Assembly: GCF_000321225.1 (NCBI RefSeq)
Contig: NW_004450566.1
Location: 425,797-489,796 of the forward strand
Length of the DNA: 64,000 nucleotides
Direction of reading: 5' to 3'
Origin: Odobenus rosmarus divergens
Taxonomy: Eukaryota; Chordata; Mammalia; Carnivora; Odobenidae
The translations under genes and the position numbers were made by a program. The stretch's first letter is position 1, and every line of letters begins with the position of its first letter. The notes beneath the pieces were generated by a model. That model was not told the DNA's origin. It ran no database searches and saw only the letters and a program-made list of their open reading frames with translations. Below, piece after piece: positions 34,050-48,300 of the stretch.

Positions 34050-34222
34050 TCAAAAAAATTAAGAATAGAACACTATGATCCAGAAATCGCACCTAAAAAA
34101 TACAAAAACACTGATTCAAAGGGATATATGCACCCCTATGTTTATTGCAGCATCATTCACATTAGTCAAAATATGGAAACAGCCCAAGTGTCCCTCAACA
34201 GATGAATGGATAAAGAAGAAGT

Positions 34223-34275
<53 letters not shown>

Positions 34276-34590
34276 GATATTGCTCAGCCATGAAAAAGAA
34301 TGAAATCTTACCATTTGCAACAACACAGATAGAACTAGAGAGTATAATGCTAAGTGAAATAAGTCAGTCAGAGAAAGACAAATACCATAAGATCTCACTC
34401 ATATGTGGAATTTAAGAAACAAAACAGATGAGCAAAGGAAAAAGGGAGAGAGAGAGAAACCCAGAAACGGACTCTTAACTGTAGAGAATAAACTGATGGT
34501 TACCAGAGGAGAGGTGGGAAGGGGAATGAGGAAAAGAGGGAATGGGGATTAAAGAGTACAGTTATCATGATGAAAATAAAATAAGAAAAA
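34050..34590 (+). mobile_element. L1 3' fragment (sense) with ORF2 C-terminal remnant
   Basis: ACTATGATCCAGAAATCGCACC, TTTATTGCAGCATCATTCACATTAGTCAAAATATGGAAACAGCCCAAGTGTCCCTCAACAGATGAATGGATAAAGAAG and GAAAAAGAATGAAATCTTACCATTTGCAACAACAC are the ORF2 C-terminal landmarks. The usual TATATAC position has expanded into a long (TA)n tract. The 3' UTR follows to about 34590. Non-coding because of stops and the microsatellite. Confidence 0.92.
34225..34272. repeat. (TA)24 microsatellite inside L1
   Basis: 24 uninterrupted TA units in place of the short TATATA run normal in the ORF2 3' region. It creates the spurious YIYIYI open frames seen on both strands. Confidence 0.97.
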
Positions 34591-34899
34591 CCCATGAGGA
34601 TAGAATAAAGTTGGATTATCAAATAAAAGCTGATGAAATATTTTCTTAAAAAATAAAGACATTTTCAAAAAAAGACTCAAAAAATTAATATAATTCTATG
34701 GTGATGAAGAATGCTGAATTATGAAATTCTGGTCACGCAATTTAATATAGTCTCAATGGAAAGAAAATGGGGAAGCAGATAGAAAACCTGGCATATTTGC
34801 AGGTAAGAGAAGCTGTCTAATAAAGTTGGAAGATATCTATGTAAATTGTACATGAGAGAACATATAACTAAGGGGAATACAAAGGACTAGGATAAGAAT

Positions 34900-35345
34900 T
34901 TCAAGAGAGTTAACACCAAAGATTAGCTGAGGCTCACAAAAACCGCTAGAGACAGCAGCAGCAATTTTTAGTGCTATTTTCAGAGCAATAGATAGATGAA
35001 AATTATAGGTCCATTGCTTGAGAATGATGGTATCATGTTAAAAGAAAACACTACACATCCACTTTTCTTCTGCCTCTACCAAGAAGAATGATCTTTAAGC
35101 TGACAACATTGAGAGATCATTACATTAAGAGGTCATTGATATAAACAATGAGAGGAGTCTAGTGATAACAAATATTTTAGATGAATTCAAACCCCAGATC
35201 ATGACAAATTGCATTTTAGGCAGTTCACAATCTAAATGATATGATCATAGTACTACCATATTCTTTGAGAAATTTTGGAGAACAGGGAAAAAATTCAAAA
35301 GAATGGAGAAAGGTACTTATGACCCTAATTTTCAAAACTTTCCAC
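34900..35345 (+). repeat. Possible CR1/L3-like LINE relic
   Basis: GAGAAATTTTGGAGAACAGGGAAAAAATTCAAAAGAATGGAGAAAGGTACTTATGACCCTAATTTTCAAAAC can be aligned by eye to the CR1/L3 reverse-transcriptase stretch that reads W-G-P-W--A-VVPIFK. Divergence is high and the call is weak. Confidence 0.25.
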
Positions 35346-36719
35346 CCTATCAGTGTCAGTCTTGGCTATGTGTATTGCTGTGGCCAATGAAAAGTGAGGG
35401 GTGACCTTAGCTACTTCCAAGCAGAATCATTAAGAAGAACTAGCACTGTGTTTTCTGCCATCACTGTTGAAAAATAAGTTATCAGCTATTTGAATAACAG
35501 CATAGATGTTACATTTCTCAACTTTACACAACATAGGACCCATTACATAAGATACTCTCTAGCAAAAAGAGTATGTTGGATGGAAATATTAGAATGAAAA
35601 TGGTATCTGTTGAAAAGATACTGAAGCAAATGTGATAAAATTTATAACTTGAAGTGTTTAACCTGAATAAATATGTCACTGGAAGTTTTGTAAGCATCAG
35701 TTGTATTGAATGAAGGAGAACTGCTTCTTTGAATTTAGGTGAAACCAGATAGCATGGATTGGTCCAAACCTCAAATAACAATTAGTGTGCCGGTGCCTCT
35801 ATAAAAGTGAAGGTGGAGCTATATTAACAGAGTTGTGTGTCCAGATTATCAAGGGGATCTGTGATGAAGGATTCTCTAAAAATCATAAAGAGATAGCATT
35901 TTGTTATGGCATCAATATTTGAATATCCACTTAATATCATGTACTTTATTATTGTCTATTTAAAAGTTATGTCCGAAACAATCAGTTATCTGAACATCAA
36001 CACAAACTGAGAGCATTGAACTGATTTTAAAATAAGATTTGCTTTGAGCTTGCAAGAGAAATTAGCCTCACATGAGGAAAAGAAGTCATTGGGCCTAATT
36101 ATGAAATATGGATAAGTAAACTTGCCGAACAGATACCATGTTTGTGCCACAATTTTTTATTTATAAGATCAATGACTCTTTCCAATCTCAAATCTCATGT
36201 TAGCTTAAAATGTTGTTAAATATATGTTTATTTCTGTGAAAGAGGACTTTCATTGGACCTTTTGTTACTTTGAAATGATTTTTTTATTTTCATGAATGTT
36301 TCATTCTGTTATAGCTTGAGTGACTATCTTAGCAATAGAATTATCAGGCAGAATTACAGAACACCTCAAAGGTCCTCTTACTTTTTTTTAGAATCTGCAG
36401 TTCTGATCTGGACTGTTGTCTTTGTTGAGTTTCTATCCCACGCTTCTCCGTAGAGATTATCTAAAAGGCTTTGACTGTTGACAGGAGGCTAGGCCCTGAA
36501 TTACCGGCATAAGAAACTAGACTGAAGCCATCGATCAATTGAATATATAAACATTGCTCGAAATTTTTGGAAGGTCTAATCCCTGAGATATTATTTTCCT
36601 AATATCCTTTGAGCCATTCAACCCGTTAGAAATATATTCTCATAAACACATTTCCCTTTTCTTTTTCATCGTCTTCATTCTTTCTTCTTCATCTAGGCTC
36701 TATTATTATATCCTAGGCA
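35346..36719. other. No gene recognised; possible old repeat at 35360-35500
   Basis: TGGCTATGTGTATTGCTGTGGCCAATGAAAAGTGAGGGGTGACCTTAGCTACTTCCAAGCAGAATCATTAAGA resembles a common mammalian repeat carrying GGCCAATGAAATGTGAGCAGAAGTGA, also echoed at 54.97-55.26 kb. Family not identified. Confidence 0.35.
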
Positions 36720-37340
36720 TATTATTCATTCATATATTCAACAAAAGCCTAGTGGGAGCTAACAATTTACTCCAGGCACAATGCTAGGTATAACAAGACC
36801 CCTGCTCTCATGATGCGATATTTTGATAAGGAGAAAGAGATGATAAACTTGCAGATAAATACATAAAAAATTCATCTAGTGACAAGTTCTGTAAAGAAAA
36901 TTAAATGGAACCAGAGAATTGTTGGGGTATTCTTCTTTAGATGGGATAGCTTGGAGAAGGAGGTAATATTTGAAATAAGACTTGGTCACTGGGAGCAGCT
37001 GTGAGAGGAGAGCTCTAAGGAGAGACAATAACCAGTGCAAAGGTCCTGGGGCCAGAATAAGCTGGGGAATTGAGAGGCCAGTGTAGTACTGTTGTAATGA
37101 AAACTTGGTGGGTATAAAAGACAGTTAGAAATAAAGCAAGGGCCAGATAAGGCAGGATCCCACAGGTAGGAATCTGAATTTATTCTAAGGGTCATAGGTT
37201 CTAATCAGGGAGTGATATACTTTTACAAAGTATTTTACAAAGATAACTCAGGCTCCGTGTAGAGAATGGACCACAGTCAGGTAAGAGTGGTTTGAGGAAG
37301 ACTAGCTAGAAGGCTGTTGCATTAGTTCATGCTATTGTTT
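36720..37340 (-). repeat. L2-associated old repeat, long copy (antisense)
   Basis: ATTCATTCATATATTCAACA is followed by CTCCAGGCACAATGCTAGG, GGAGGTAATATTTGAAATAAGACTTGG, CAGTGCAAAGGTCCTGGGGCCAGAATAAGC, CAAGGGCCAGATAAGGCAGG, TCTGAATTTATTCTAAGGGTCATAGG, CAGGGAGTGATATAC and AGGCTGTTGCATTAGTTCATGC. All landmarks are in the order of this ancient repeat, which makes it the most complete copy here. Confidence 0.75.
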
Positions 37341-37561
37341 TCAAGAATTTACTTTTTGTATGTAGAAGAATACAGAAATGAATACAAATAAAAATATAGA
37401 AATGTAGAAAATTCCTTAATTTATTTCACCAAGGGAAGGGAAAGTGAGGAAGTTACCTATCTTTTTGTTAAATCTTAAGTAAAACTGGAGGGGATGGGAC
37501 ATGTGTTGAACACTTTTTTTTTTAAAAGGGAAGTTACGTTGACGTGACTGTTGATAATGTA

Positions 37562-37745
37562 ATAAAATCTCACATTTATTGAGCCATGGGCCACGCAATG
37601 TTGCAGGTGTTTTGGTGGACTGGTTCTCCTCTAGTTATTCCTCTTCACAGATGAGGAAATGAAGGCACAGAGCTATGAAGTCACTGGCTCAGGGTCCCAC
37701 AGACAGTGAGGGGCTAACCCAGGATTTCAAGCCAGATTTTTCTCT
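37562..37745 (+). repeat. MIR SINE (sense)
   Basis: AAAATCTCACATTTATTGAGCCATGGGCC...TCACAGATGAGGAAATGAAGGCACAGAGCTATGAAGTCACTGGCTCAGGGTCCCACAGACAGTGAGGGGCTAACCCAGGATTTCAAGCCAG spans nearly the whole MIR. Confidence 0.9.
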
Positions 37746-38951
37746 TCTCCAGGCTGGGCTTCCTCTTCAGGGGAGAGGACTTGAGAATCTGTAGTGAAAG
37801 GAGACTTTGCAGGTGAGAGGCTGAAGAACTGCTCCCCAGGTATGTGCACTGCCTCCCTCACTCCTCATATGGCTTTAACTCCTCCTCCAAGTCCTCTCTG
37901 CCTGCTGCGCTTTTTACCTCTGGGCCTTGCTTTCACCTCCACTTTTCCTCAATCTACCCTTCCCGTAGGCCTTTACTGAGAAATATCTCTGTAAGTATGT
38001 GGTTGCCAAAATGAAAAGAAATATCCCCATTTTTGTCACTAAATTTCCGACTCTGGTAGCCCCAGTACTCATTGGCTTTAACAGCGGCTCTCTCTTTCTC
38101 TGTGTGTACTCTTTTTGTGTCTGAAGGGGGAACCAGGAGAGCAGGGATTCCTAAGCTAGAGGGACATAAAGCTTTCCCCTCTGTGGTTTGTCCCCATACA
38201 TGCTGAGACACTCATTCATCAGCTCAGCCTTCTCACAGGTATACTCTTGGTCACAGCTGGCTCCAGGAGATTACTTGTCTCGCTACTGAATTTTCTTTAT
38301 ATGCTTTTTTTTTAAGTATGTATGAAATTATAGTCTTGAGCTTTCCTTTTTCATACACAAACTAATCATTATGAAACCCAATAATGACCCCTGAGAGAAA
38401 AACCACACGGAGCACAAGGGCTCAGACGTGGGGTGAGGGTGTTGGACAACAGACATCGTTCCTGGACCTATGGACGCAATTCTTTCCGGGAGGTCAGTGC
38501 ACTACATTTTTATGACTTGAACTATTTTTTCAGGATATTATGCCATAGTTTCCGCAAAGCACAATTTTGTGTTGTAATGCCTATTTTGCATGTGCCGTAT
38601 CATTGCTGAGCCTGAAATCTCAAGGTTCGAGCATCATGTATTATTGATCTGATGATTTGACTTAAACATAGGAGAGGAAAAAGTTTAAAGGACCAGAAAA
38701 TCAGAAACAATCCATGAGATAAAAGGACTGGTTTTCTGTAATCCCTTTGACAAAAATCCTTTAACATTTTAGTCTTATGGGTTATGTGACTAACAGATGG
38801 TTAACTTGATTATTTGCCTTGGAGTATAATAAAAGAGTGCAAGGGAGAAGTTTCTTTTAAATTTGAGATTTAAATGTGATTTATCTCCCAGAACATAGAA
38901 GGTGGAGATACCTGAGCATTTTACTTTGGGGAGACAAAGATTTTGGTCCTC
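37746..38951. other. No recognisable gene
   Basis: Unique sequence. CAGGTGAGAGG at 37809 and CAGGTATGTG at 37838 resemble splice donors, but no matching acceptor or coding similarity was found. Confidence 0.35.
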
Positions 38952-40861
<1,910 letters not shown>

Positions 40862-40872
40862 CTGAAACCTAG

Positions 40873-41091
40873 ATTTTTGTTTTGTTTTGTTTTGTTTGTT
40901 TTGTTTTAATATTTTATTTACTTATTTGACAGAAAGAACACCCACAAGCAGGGGGAGTGGCAGGCAGAGCAGGAGGGAGAAGCAGGCTCCCAGCTAAGCA
41001 AGGAGCCCGATGCGGGACTCGATCCCAGGACCCTGGGATCATGACCTGAGCCAAAGGCAGTCGCTTAACCGACTGAGCCACCCAGGCGCCC
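40873..41091 (-). mobile_element. SINEC (antisense) with expanded (GTTTT)n tail
   Basis: The tail side has grown into GTTTTGTTTTGTTTTGTTTG repeats (40877-40906) before TTTAATATTTTATTTACTTATTTGACAG. The head ends GCTTAACCGACTGAGCCACCCAGGCGCCC. Target duplication CTGAAACCTAG at 40862-40872 and 41092-41102, exact. Confidence 0.96.
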
Positions 41092-41219
41092 CTGAAACCT
41101 AGTTTTTGAGAGTCAATGTAATGAGAGTTCTCAGGTACTTCTTAGGTATGGGAAATCCTTCAATTTCTATCCTGTCGATAGAAGATAAACAAGCTCTTAT
41201 TCCTTTTTATACTGTGTTG

Positions 41220-41345
41220 GTTAAGGATGCTCAGTTCTGGAGCCTGAATTCAGAACATGTTTTCACCACTTACTAGCTGTGCAAATGTGGGGAAGTTGCT
41301 TAGCTCCTCTGGGACAGTTTTCTGAACTGTGATGTTAGGAGAAGT
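41220..41345 (-). repeat. MIR SINE fragment (antisense)
   Basis: TTCTGGAGCCTGAATTCAG...CACCACTTACTAGCTGTGCAAATGTGGGGAAGTTGCTTAGCTCCTCTGGGACAGTTTTCTGAACTGTGATG follows the antisense MIR core. Confidence 0.85.
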
Positions 41346-41802
41346 AAATGATGTATGATGCATAATACGAGACACCCATAGCCTGATAAATATTTGATGA
41401 CAGTCACAGTATAGCAGCTCGAGCCTTGAGAAAGCCTTGAGTCCTGTCTGCTAAAAGGAAGATTCTTTGTGAACAGAAATAATAGGAACTTCAAGGAATT
41501 AGAGACAGATTCTCATCTACGTGTGGCTTTTTAAGTCGTGATAATGAAAACAACATTGAAAAGGACTGCTTTCCAGAGAGAAGTAGGCAGCTATCCAAAG
41601 TATTTTGAGTCAGAAATATATATTGGTAGATTTCTCTCTTTAAAGAGATTTTTAGAATTATCTCCAATAGAATGAAGAGTTTACAGGTTTAAAAAATAAA
41701 AATTTTAAAAGGTCCTAAATATGTTTAGGTGCTATGGAGAAAAAATAAAAAAGGCATGGTGTCTGTTCTAAATGAGTTTAAAGAATCTAAATATTCAGAT
41801 AA

Positions 41803-41853
41803 GCAATACCCTTCAAAATAGTTACCCTGGTTTCCTGTACATTTATCCCAATA
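41803..41853 (-). pseudogene. Possible mariner/DDE-type transposase C-terminal relic
   Basis: Minus-strand translation of this segment reads YWDKCTGNQGNYFEGYC, which resembles the W-KC---GDYFEGD signature at the C-terminus of mariner-like transposases. Adjacent codons upstream include stops, and no terminal inverted repeats were found. The match is short. Confidence 0.3.
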
Positions 41854-41940
41854 TTATTGCTCTCAACACCTTCAAACAACTCTTGGGCAGTGCCTTCCGA
41901 GTCAATGCCTGAGCCACACATAAACAGCACTGGCCTCTTC

Positions 41941-43459
41941 ACTTTTGGGAAGGACTAATAGTTAGTGGATATCAAAATACCTCAAATCTCCTTTATTGTT
42001 TGGTAAATGCCACAGCTCAGAAACCGTCAAATGCCCACCTATCCCCAGTGCTACAGTTTGTCTTCTAGGACTCTTTAGAACACCTCACAACCTAGCGACT
42101 AAAAAATTAATACCTGGATCTTGGTCAGTGTCCTCCAGGACCTTGCTCCGGTGACATCTGTTTTGATTGGTATCATACTTTTTGTTGAATATTTTGAGTA
42201 TCACCCCTCACATAGAGTGTCATCCTGCATTTTCCTCAATCCTTCTTTCATATCTACTTCATTCTACCTGGTACATCTAGGGCCCCAATCCTATTCTAGA
42301 TTACTTTTTAGCTATTGATGAAGATCAAAGCCAACTCAAAACGACAAAATTTGGCTGCCTATGAAGACATATGTTTAAAATAAAAAGGAACAGACTAAAG
42401 ACAAGTCCAAAAGAAAGGTCCTGATATTGTTCTGTGCAAAGGTAAATGTCATTGAAGTTAGCCTGTAGGTGACTACTCAGAGGGGATGACATCGTGTCTT
42501 ATGTAATTTCTGGTGTTTTTATGAACAAAAACAATATCAGGCCAATTACTTTATAGTCACATATTGCATATTAGCTGAATGTCTAATTTTAGAAGAGTTG
42601 TATTTTAAAGTCATAAACCTTTAGTTAGCATTTTTAAAACTTAGTATATTTTTTCCGGCTAATGTTAGCATATAACATGTTAGCAAAAGGTTAGCATATA
42701 AGGAGTATGATAGTCATGTTTATCTCAGTAGCATTTGGAATTCCTAATACCTAGGTATAGTAAAATAACAGTGAATATCTTTTCCAGTATAAGATTCAGA
42801 ATTATTAAAAATTGTAAAGTATGGCACAGTTATAGAGGAAAAAGAAGTTTTTGTTGTGGGTACTGTGAATTCAGAAACGTGTTGTTATAAAATATGCTTA
42901 TTTTTTAATAGGATTTGTATGATGGAAATCTAAATTTATTTTATTTGTTCCAGGACACTCAAAAAGCAAAAACACAAATCAGCAAAAATAAAACAAGACA
43001 GAAAGGACTTTCTGAAGACAAAATTATTATTGGTTGGTGGGACACAATTTTCAAAGGAATGAATATCTGATACTTGTGCTAAAGACAGATTTGACTTTAG
43101 GTCCCATAGCCTAGAAAATTGATAAATCATACTTAATTAACTTTTTTACTGGTTCAGCTGCTAAATCATTTGTATGAAAATCAGTAGATGTTTTTCCATA
43201 ATGATAGTGGATCTTGTAGATAACATTACTTCATCCTATAACATTAACCATTGAGCTGAAGTTTATTTGTTGAATGAATGAATGTATAGCTGATCAGGGG
43301 TAGAAATGACATTTCCTTTGGATCATTTCTTAGGACTTCATTTCTTTAAAGATAATAATTTTTATTTATTTTTCTTGCAAAAAATAGAAAATTTGGTAGA
43401 AAATTTTCAGAAATGAGTTGAGTAAAAATTATTACACAACATCTGTAAGTAAGCGTTAG
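41941..43459. other. No recognisable gene
   Basis: Unique sequence with a few local TTAGCATATAAC / TTAGCATATAAGG repeats at 42667-42702. Minus-strand open frame 42936-43130 has an acceptor-like TTTATTTGTTCCAG on the opposite strand but no supporting similarity. Confidence 0.35.
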
Positions 43460-43745
43460 CATTTTTCTGTATCTTGACACCCATTTTTTATATATGTGTA
43501 TTGTAAGTGTATGTGTGTTTGATTTACAAAAAATCATGTACAACTTTTTCTTTTATAAAACATTGTGATATATACCTATGTATGCCATTAAACAGTGTTC
43601 TATAGCATTGTTGAGTGCATAACATTCTACTCTGAGTATACATCATAATTTATTTCACCAATTTTCTGTCATTGAGCATTTAGATTGCTTTTAATCTTTT
43701 TGCCATTGTGTTGTAGAGACATTTGGCTATTCCAAGAATTTTAAA
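43460..43745 (-). mobile_element. Old L1M 3' fragment (antisense), probable
   Basis: CATTCTACTCTGAGTATACATCATAATTTATTTCACCAATTTTCTGTCATTGAGCATTTAGATTGCTTTTAATCTTTTTGCCATTGTG follows the L1M 3' UTR stretch about filling in with AATTTATTTAACCAATTCCC...GTTGTTTCC. Confidence 0.6.
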
Positions 43746-43764
43746 TCATTCTAGTGCTGTTATT

Positions 43765-44247
43765 CCCTTGGACAGTTAAGCCTATGGATCCTTTCTCAGA
43801 ATAAGGTTGGTGGTTTGTTTGTTTGTTTTTACATAAAAATATAAGATTACAGAAGAAACCAATTATATTGATTGAAAGAGTTATCAAAATATTTTTTAAA
43901 TTTATGATGTAATGTGTTTTATATTTTGTGTGATATACTCATATATGATATATTAAATAACAATATCTAGTGGCACATCTAATAACAGTCATAATTTTAA
44001 CTAGTGATGAACATAAGTGAATTTTGAGATACCTGAAACAATTAGAATACAATATAAAAGTAGATTTTATGTTCCATTTATTTCATTGTAATTTGTTGCT
44101 TATATTAATAAAAGAAGGAAATGCTCAACTAGGGTTAGAGGTTAATGAAAATAAAGATGTGAACTTTTTTTCCTGTCCAAACTCACAGACAGCTTGAATT
44201 TTATCCATGCATCTCCATAGCCACAAGACCTCAGATTAAGAACCTCT
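43765..44247. mobile_element. hAT-type (Charlie-like) DNA transposon relic
   Basis: AGAATAAGGTT, then AAAATATAAGATTACAGAAGAAACCAATTATATTGA, AAATAACAATATCTAGTGGCACATCTAATAACAGTCATAATTTTAACTAGTGATGAACATAAGTG and GGTTAGAGGTTAATGAAAATAAAGATGTGAA. It ends near CCTCAGATTAAGAACCTCTG. The segment order fits a widespread non-autonomous hAT repeat ending in TTAAGAACCCCTG. Confidence 0.65.
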
Positions 44248-45369
44248 GTGACCATATCAGATTAATTTGAAGGTACTACATATAGTAATAAGGGAAAAGT
44301 AGGTATGTTCCCTAAAGATTAGCAATATGGACTTAAAATAACAAAATGGTACTAACCTTGGTGAAGCCAATGGAGGTTGAGAATCATAATCTGTAACACA
44401 AATAGACCAGGATGATGAGTAATGGTGGAAGAAACCTAGGAGTTGTGGGAAGCTAATTATGAGTAGGGTTTCAAAGGAATGGAAGAGCAGAGAAAAACCC
44501 TGCTATTTCAGGCTTCTAATGAAAAGACATTGTGTTATTGAAAAGGGGAAAGTGAGCTTTTCTCTAACTTAGTAAAACCCAAATGTACCAGCCTCAACAA
44601 CCAATGACTACAAAATATTATCTTATTTCCTCTAAATACCCAAGTGATCTGAGCTCATCTCACAGACCAGCCTGATTCCTCAAAATTAGCACCTCTCTCA
44701 AATGTTCCACCAACTTCCCCTGTGTTCCAAAGGATATGCAGGATGGAGCAGGTTTGTATGTTCTTTCATTTGGGCAAAGCCACTGCACATTGCCTCTGTT
44801 GTCAGTGACCCTTGTGAAGTTGACGCTCAAAGATGTTTAACTATCTTTCTGACCTGGTTTTGGGTGGCAGGGGTCCTTTCTGTACCCTTAGCTACTGAGG
44901 GCAAAGCAGAAACCAGTTCCTCTTCTAATTCTACACATCAGAGACCAGGCTGAAATTCCCACAAAATTTCATCCAACATGGGAGTGGACCAGAGCGATAT
45001 TGGGAAGTACCACACAGAATAACTTGTGTCTACAATATAGCTTCTAGGACAGCCATATCTAAGGGTGGCTAAAGGCATTTCTTACTCACTAGCTCAGTCT
45101 GGGAATGTTTAAATACTCCCAAGAGGCCTCCAAGGAGAGCAGATGTTTTTATCTTTCCAGTAAAAGTCTCATTCCCCAGAGTCCCCCACATTTCTAGTTC
45201 AGACCATTCCTGGGATTGACATTGAGAATGCCATATGGGGAAGACCCCAGCTCTACCCACAGAAGTTGACCTACAGTTTATTAGTTTAGCTCCTAAACAT
45301 TCTGAATTATTTAGTCCTAAATAATATCATGACTAGGAATTCCAAAGTACAGCCTGTTTATTTTTTTAG
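44248..45369. other. No recognisable gene
   Basis: About 1.1 kb of unique sequence; opposed open frames at 44702-44953 (plus) and 45069-45260 (minus) lack similarity I recognise. Confidence 0.35.
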
Positions 45370-48300
45370 TTTCTTGTCCAGTGTGTGAAGTTCATATCTA
45401 CATATCATTTTTATAGTCTTTAAATTCAAGTTTCTGCAAACAACTACTATGACAAGGACAAACATCTTCATGTCTTTTACCCATTTTCTAATTGAATGGC
45501 TTATTTTTCAACTGTTGAGTTTTAAGAGTTCTTAATATACCCTTGTTACCAGTCCTTTGTCAAACATGTAATTTACAAATATTTTCTTCCAGTATATAGC
45601 TTGTCTTTTTATCCTCTTTATGGTCTTTTGCAGAGCAAAAGTTTTCAGTTTGATGAAGCCCAGTTTATCAGTGTTCCCTCTTTAGATTGTATTTTTGGTG
45701 TCATGTCTAAGAACTCTACTTAGATCTCAATCCCAAAGATTTTCTCCTGTTTTTTTCCTAACATTGAAAAAGTAGCATAGTTTTAGATTTTACATTTAAA
45801 TCCATCATCCATTTTGGATTAATTTTTATATAAGATGTGAGGTTTAGGCCAAGGTTCTTATTTATTTATTTTCCTATAGATGTCCAATTGCTCCAGTGCC
45901 ATGGGTTGAAAGGCTATCCTTTCTTTGTTAAATTGTTTTTCACCTTCATCAAAAGTCAGCTGGCCAAATTTGTATGGGTCTCTTTCTAGGTTTTTTACTC
46001 TGTTCTGTTAATCTGTGTGTCTATCACTCCACCAACACTGCAAAGTTTTGTTTATTGTAGCTACACAATAAGTCTTGAAATTGGGTAGACTGATTTCTCC
46101 CATATTATTATTTTTTTAGAAAATTGGTTTTTTAGCTATTGTAGTTCCTTTGCCTTTTCACATAAATAAAGAATAATCTTGCCTATAACTGCAAAGCTTC
46201 TGGAAATTAGTTTAAACCTATACATTTGACCTTTGAACAACATGGGTTTGAACATCTCACATCTAGTTATACACATTTTTTTTTGGATAAATATAGTATA
46301 GTACTCTAAATGTATTTTCTTTTCTTTATGATTTTCTTAATAACATTTTCTTTTCTCCACCTTACTGTATTGTAACGATATAGTATATAATACATGTAGC
46401 ATAGAAAATATGTGTTAATAGACTGTTTTTGTTATAGGTTAGGCTTCCAGTCAAAAGTAAGCTATTAGTGGTTAAGTTTTTGGAAAGTCAAAAGTTATAT
46501 GTGGATTTTTGACAGTGTGAGGAGTCAGCATCCCTAACACCTGTGTTGTTCAAGGGTCAACTGTATATGAATTTAAGAAGCAACACCTTTACTATGTTGT
46601 GTCTTCCAGTCCATGAACACAGTATGTCTCTCCATATATTTAGATCTTCTTTGATTTCTTTAATTAACATTTTGTAGTTTTCGGCATACAAATGCAAATA
46701 CAATATAGTACTGTAGTGTTAGATTTACACATAAGTATTTCATTTTTTTGAATGATTGTAATTGGTATATTTTTAATTTTGGTGTTCATTGTTAGTACAA
46801 AGAAATGAAATTGATTTTTTGAATATTTATTTTGTATCCTGCGGCCTTGCTGAATTCACATAGTATTTCTAGAAGTTTTCTTGTAGAGTTATTGGAATTT
46901 TCTATGTAGACAATTATGTCATCTGTAAATAGGGATAGTCTTCTTTCTTTCTGATCAGTAGGCCTTTTATTTCCTTTTCTTGCTTTATTATAATGGCTGC
47001 AACTTCCAGTAGTATGTTGAATAAGAGTACATATTTCTTTGCTTTGTTCCTGATCTTTGAGGAAAGGTGTGTAGTGTTTTATCATTATGTATGATGTCAG
47101 CTTTATTAAGTTGAAGAAGTTACCCTCTATTCTTAATTTCTGAGAGTTTTTATCATGAATGAGTGTTGAATTTAGTCAAATGCTTTTTCTCATCAAATGA
47201 TATGATCATATATTTTTTTCTTTAGACTATTAATATGGTAGATTACACTGATTTTCAAATATTGAACTAAACTTGCATCCCTGGAATAAATTCTACTTGG
47301 TCATGGTATGTAATTCTTTTTATTTATTGCTGAATACTATTTGCTAATGTTTTCTTAAGGATTTTTACATGTATTTTTATGAGTGATATTGGCCTTTAGT
47401 TTTCTTTTCTTATACTTACATTGTGTACTATCAGGGTATATTATCTTCATAAAATGAATTGAGATTGCTCTCTCCTCTTCTGTTTTCTGGAGGAGATTGT
47501 ATAAAATTGGTTTTTTAATTCTCCTATAAACATTTGGAAGAATTCTCTAGTGAAACCATCTAGGGCTGGAGATTTTCTTTGAGCTTTTAAATTATGAATT
47601 TTTAAATTGTGAAATAATCATTTCCTGAATAATTGTTGCATGATGCAATTTATCTATTTCATACTGGCTTAGTTGTGGTGCTTTGTGCTTTTTGAAGAGT
47701 TGGTCCATTGAATGTAAATTATCAGACTTATGTGTGTACATTTATTTGCAGCATTCCTGTATTATCCAGAGTCTGTCATGATATCCCTTTTTAAATTTCT
47801 GGTATTGGTAATTTGTGGCTTCTCTTTTATTCCTTTGCCAGTCTTGTTAGAGATTTGTCAATTTTATTGATCTGTAAAGAGAACCAAATTTTGGTTTCAT
47901 TGATTTCTGTTTTTTATTATGGGTTTACTTTTCCTTCTTTACCTGGGTTCTTGAGGTGGAAGCTTAGATTACCGATATGATACTTTCCCTCTTTTCTATT
48001 GTAAGCATTAGTACTATAATTTTCCCTCTCAGCATTGTTTTAGTTGTGTTCCACAAATGTTTATATGTTGTACTTTCATTAACACTCAGTTCAATGTAAT
48101 TTTTCATTTCTCTCGAGGCATCTTCTTGAGCCGTGGATTATTTAGAAATGTATTGTTTTTCTTTCTGTTATTGATTTCTAGTTTGCTTTCATTATGGTAA
48201 GAGAACACACTCTTATGATTTGAATTCTTTATAATTTGTTGATATTTGTTTTGTGGCCTATGATATGGTCTATCTCAGTGTATGTTCTGTGGCTCTTGAA

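Noticed and set aside
34075..34415. Open frames with long YIYIYI runs on both strands
   Set aside because: Caused by the (TA)24 tract inside an L1 3' fragment.
42936..43130. Possible exon after TTTATTTGTTCCAG
   Set aside because: The downstream plus-strand reading has no donor at a sensible place and no protein similarity; the longer open frame is on the opposite strand.
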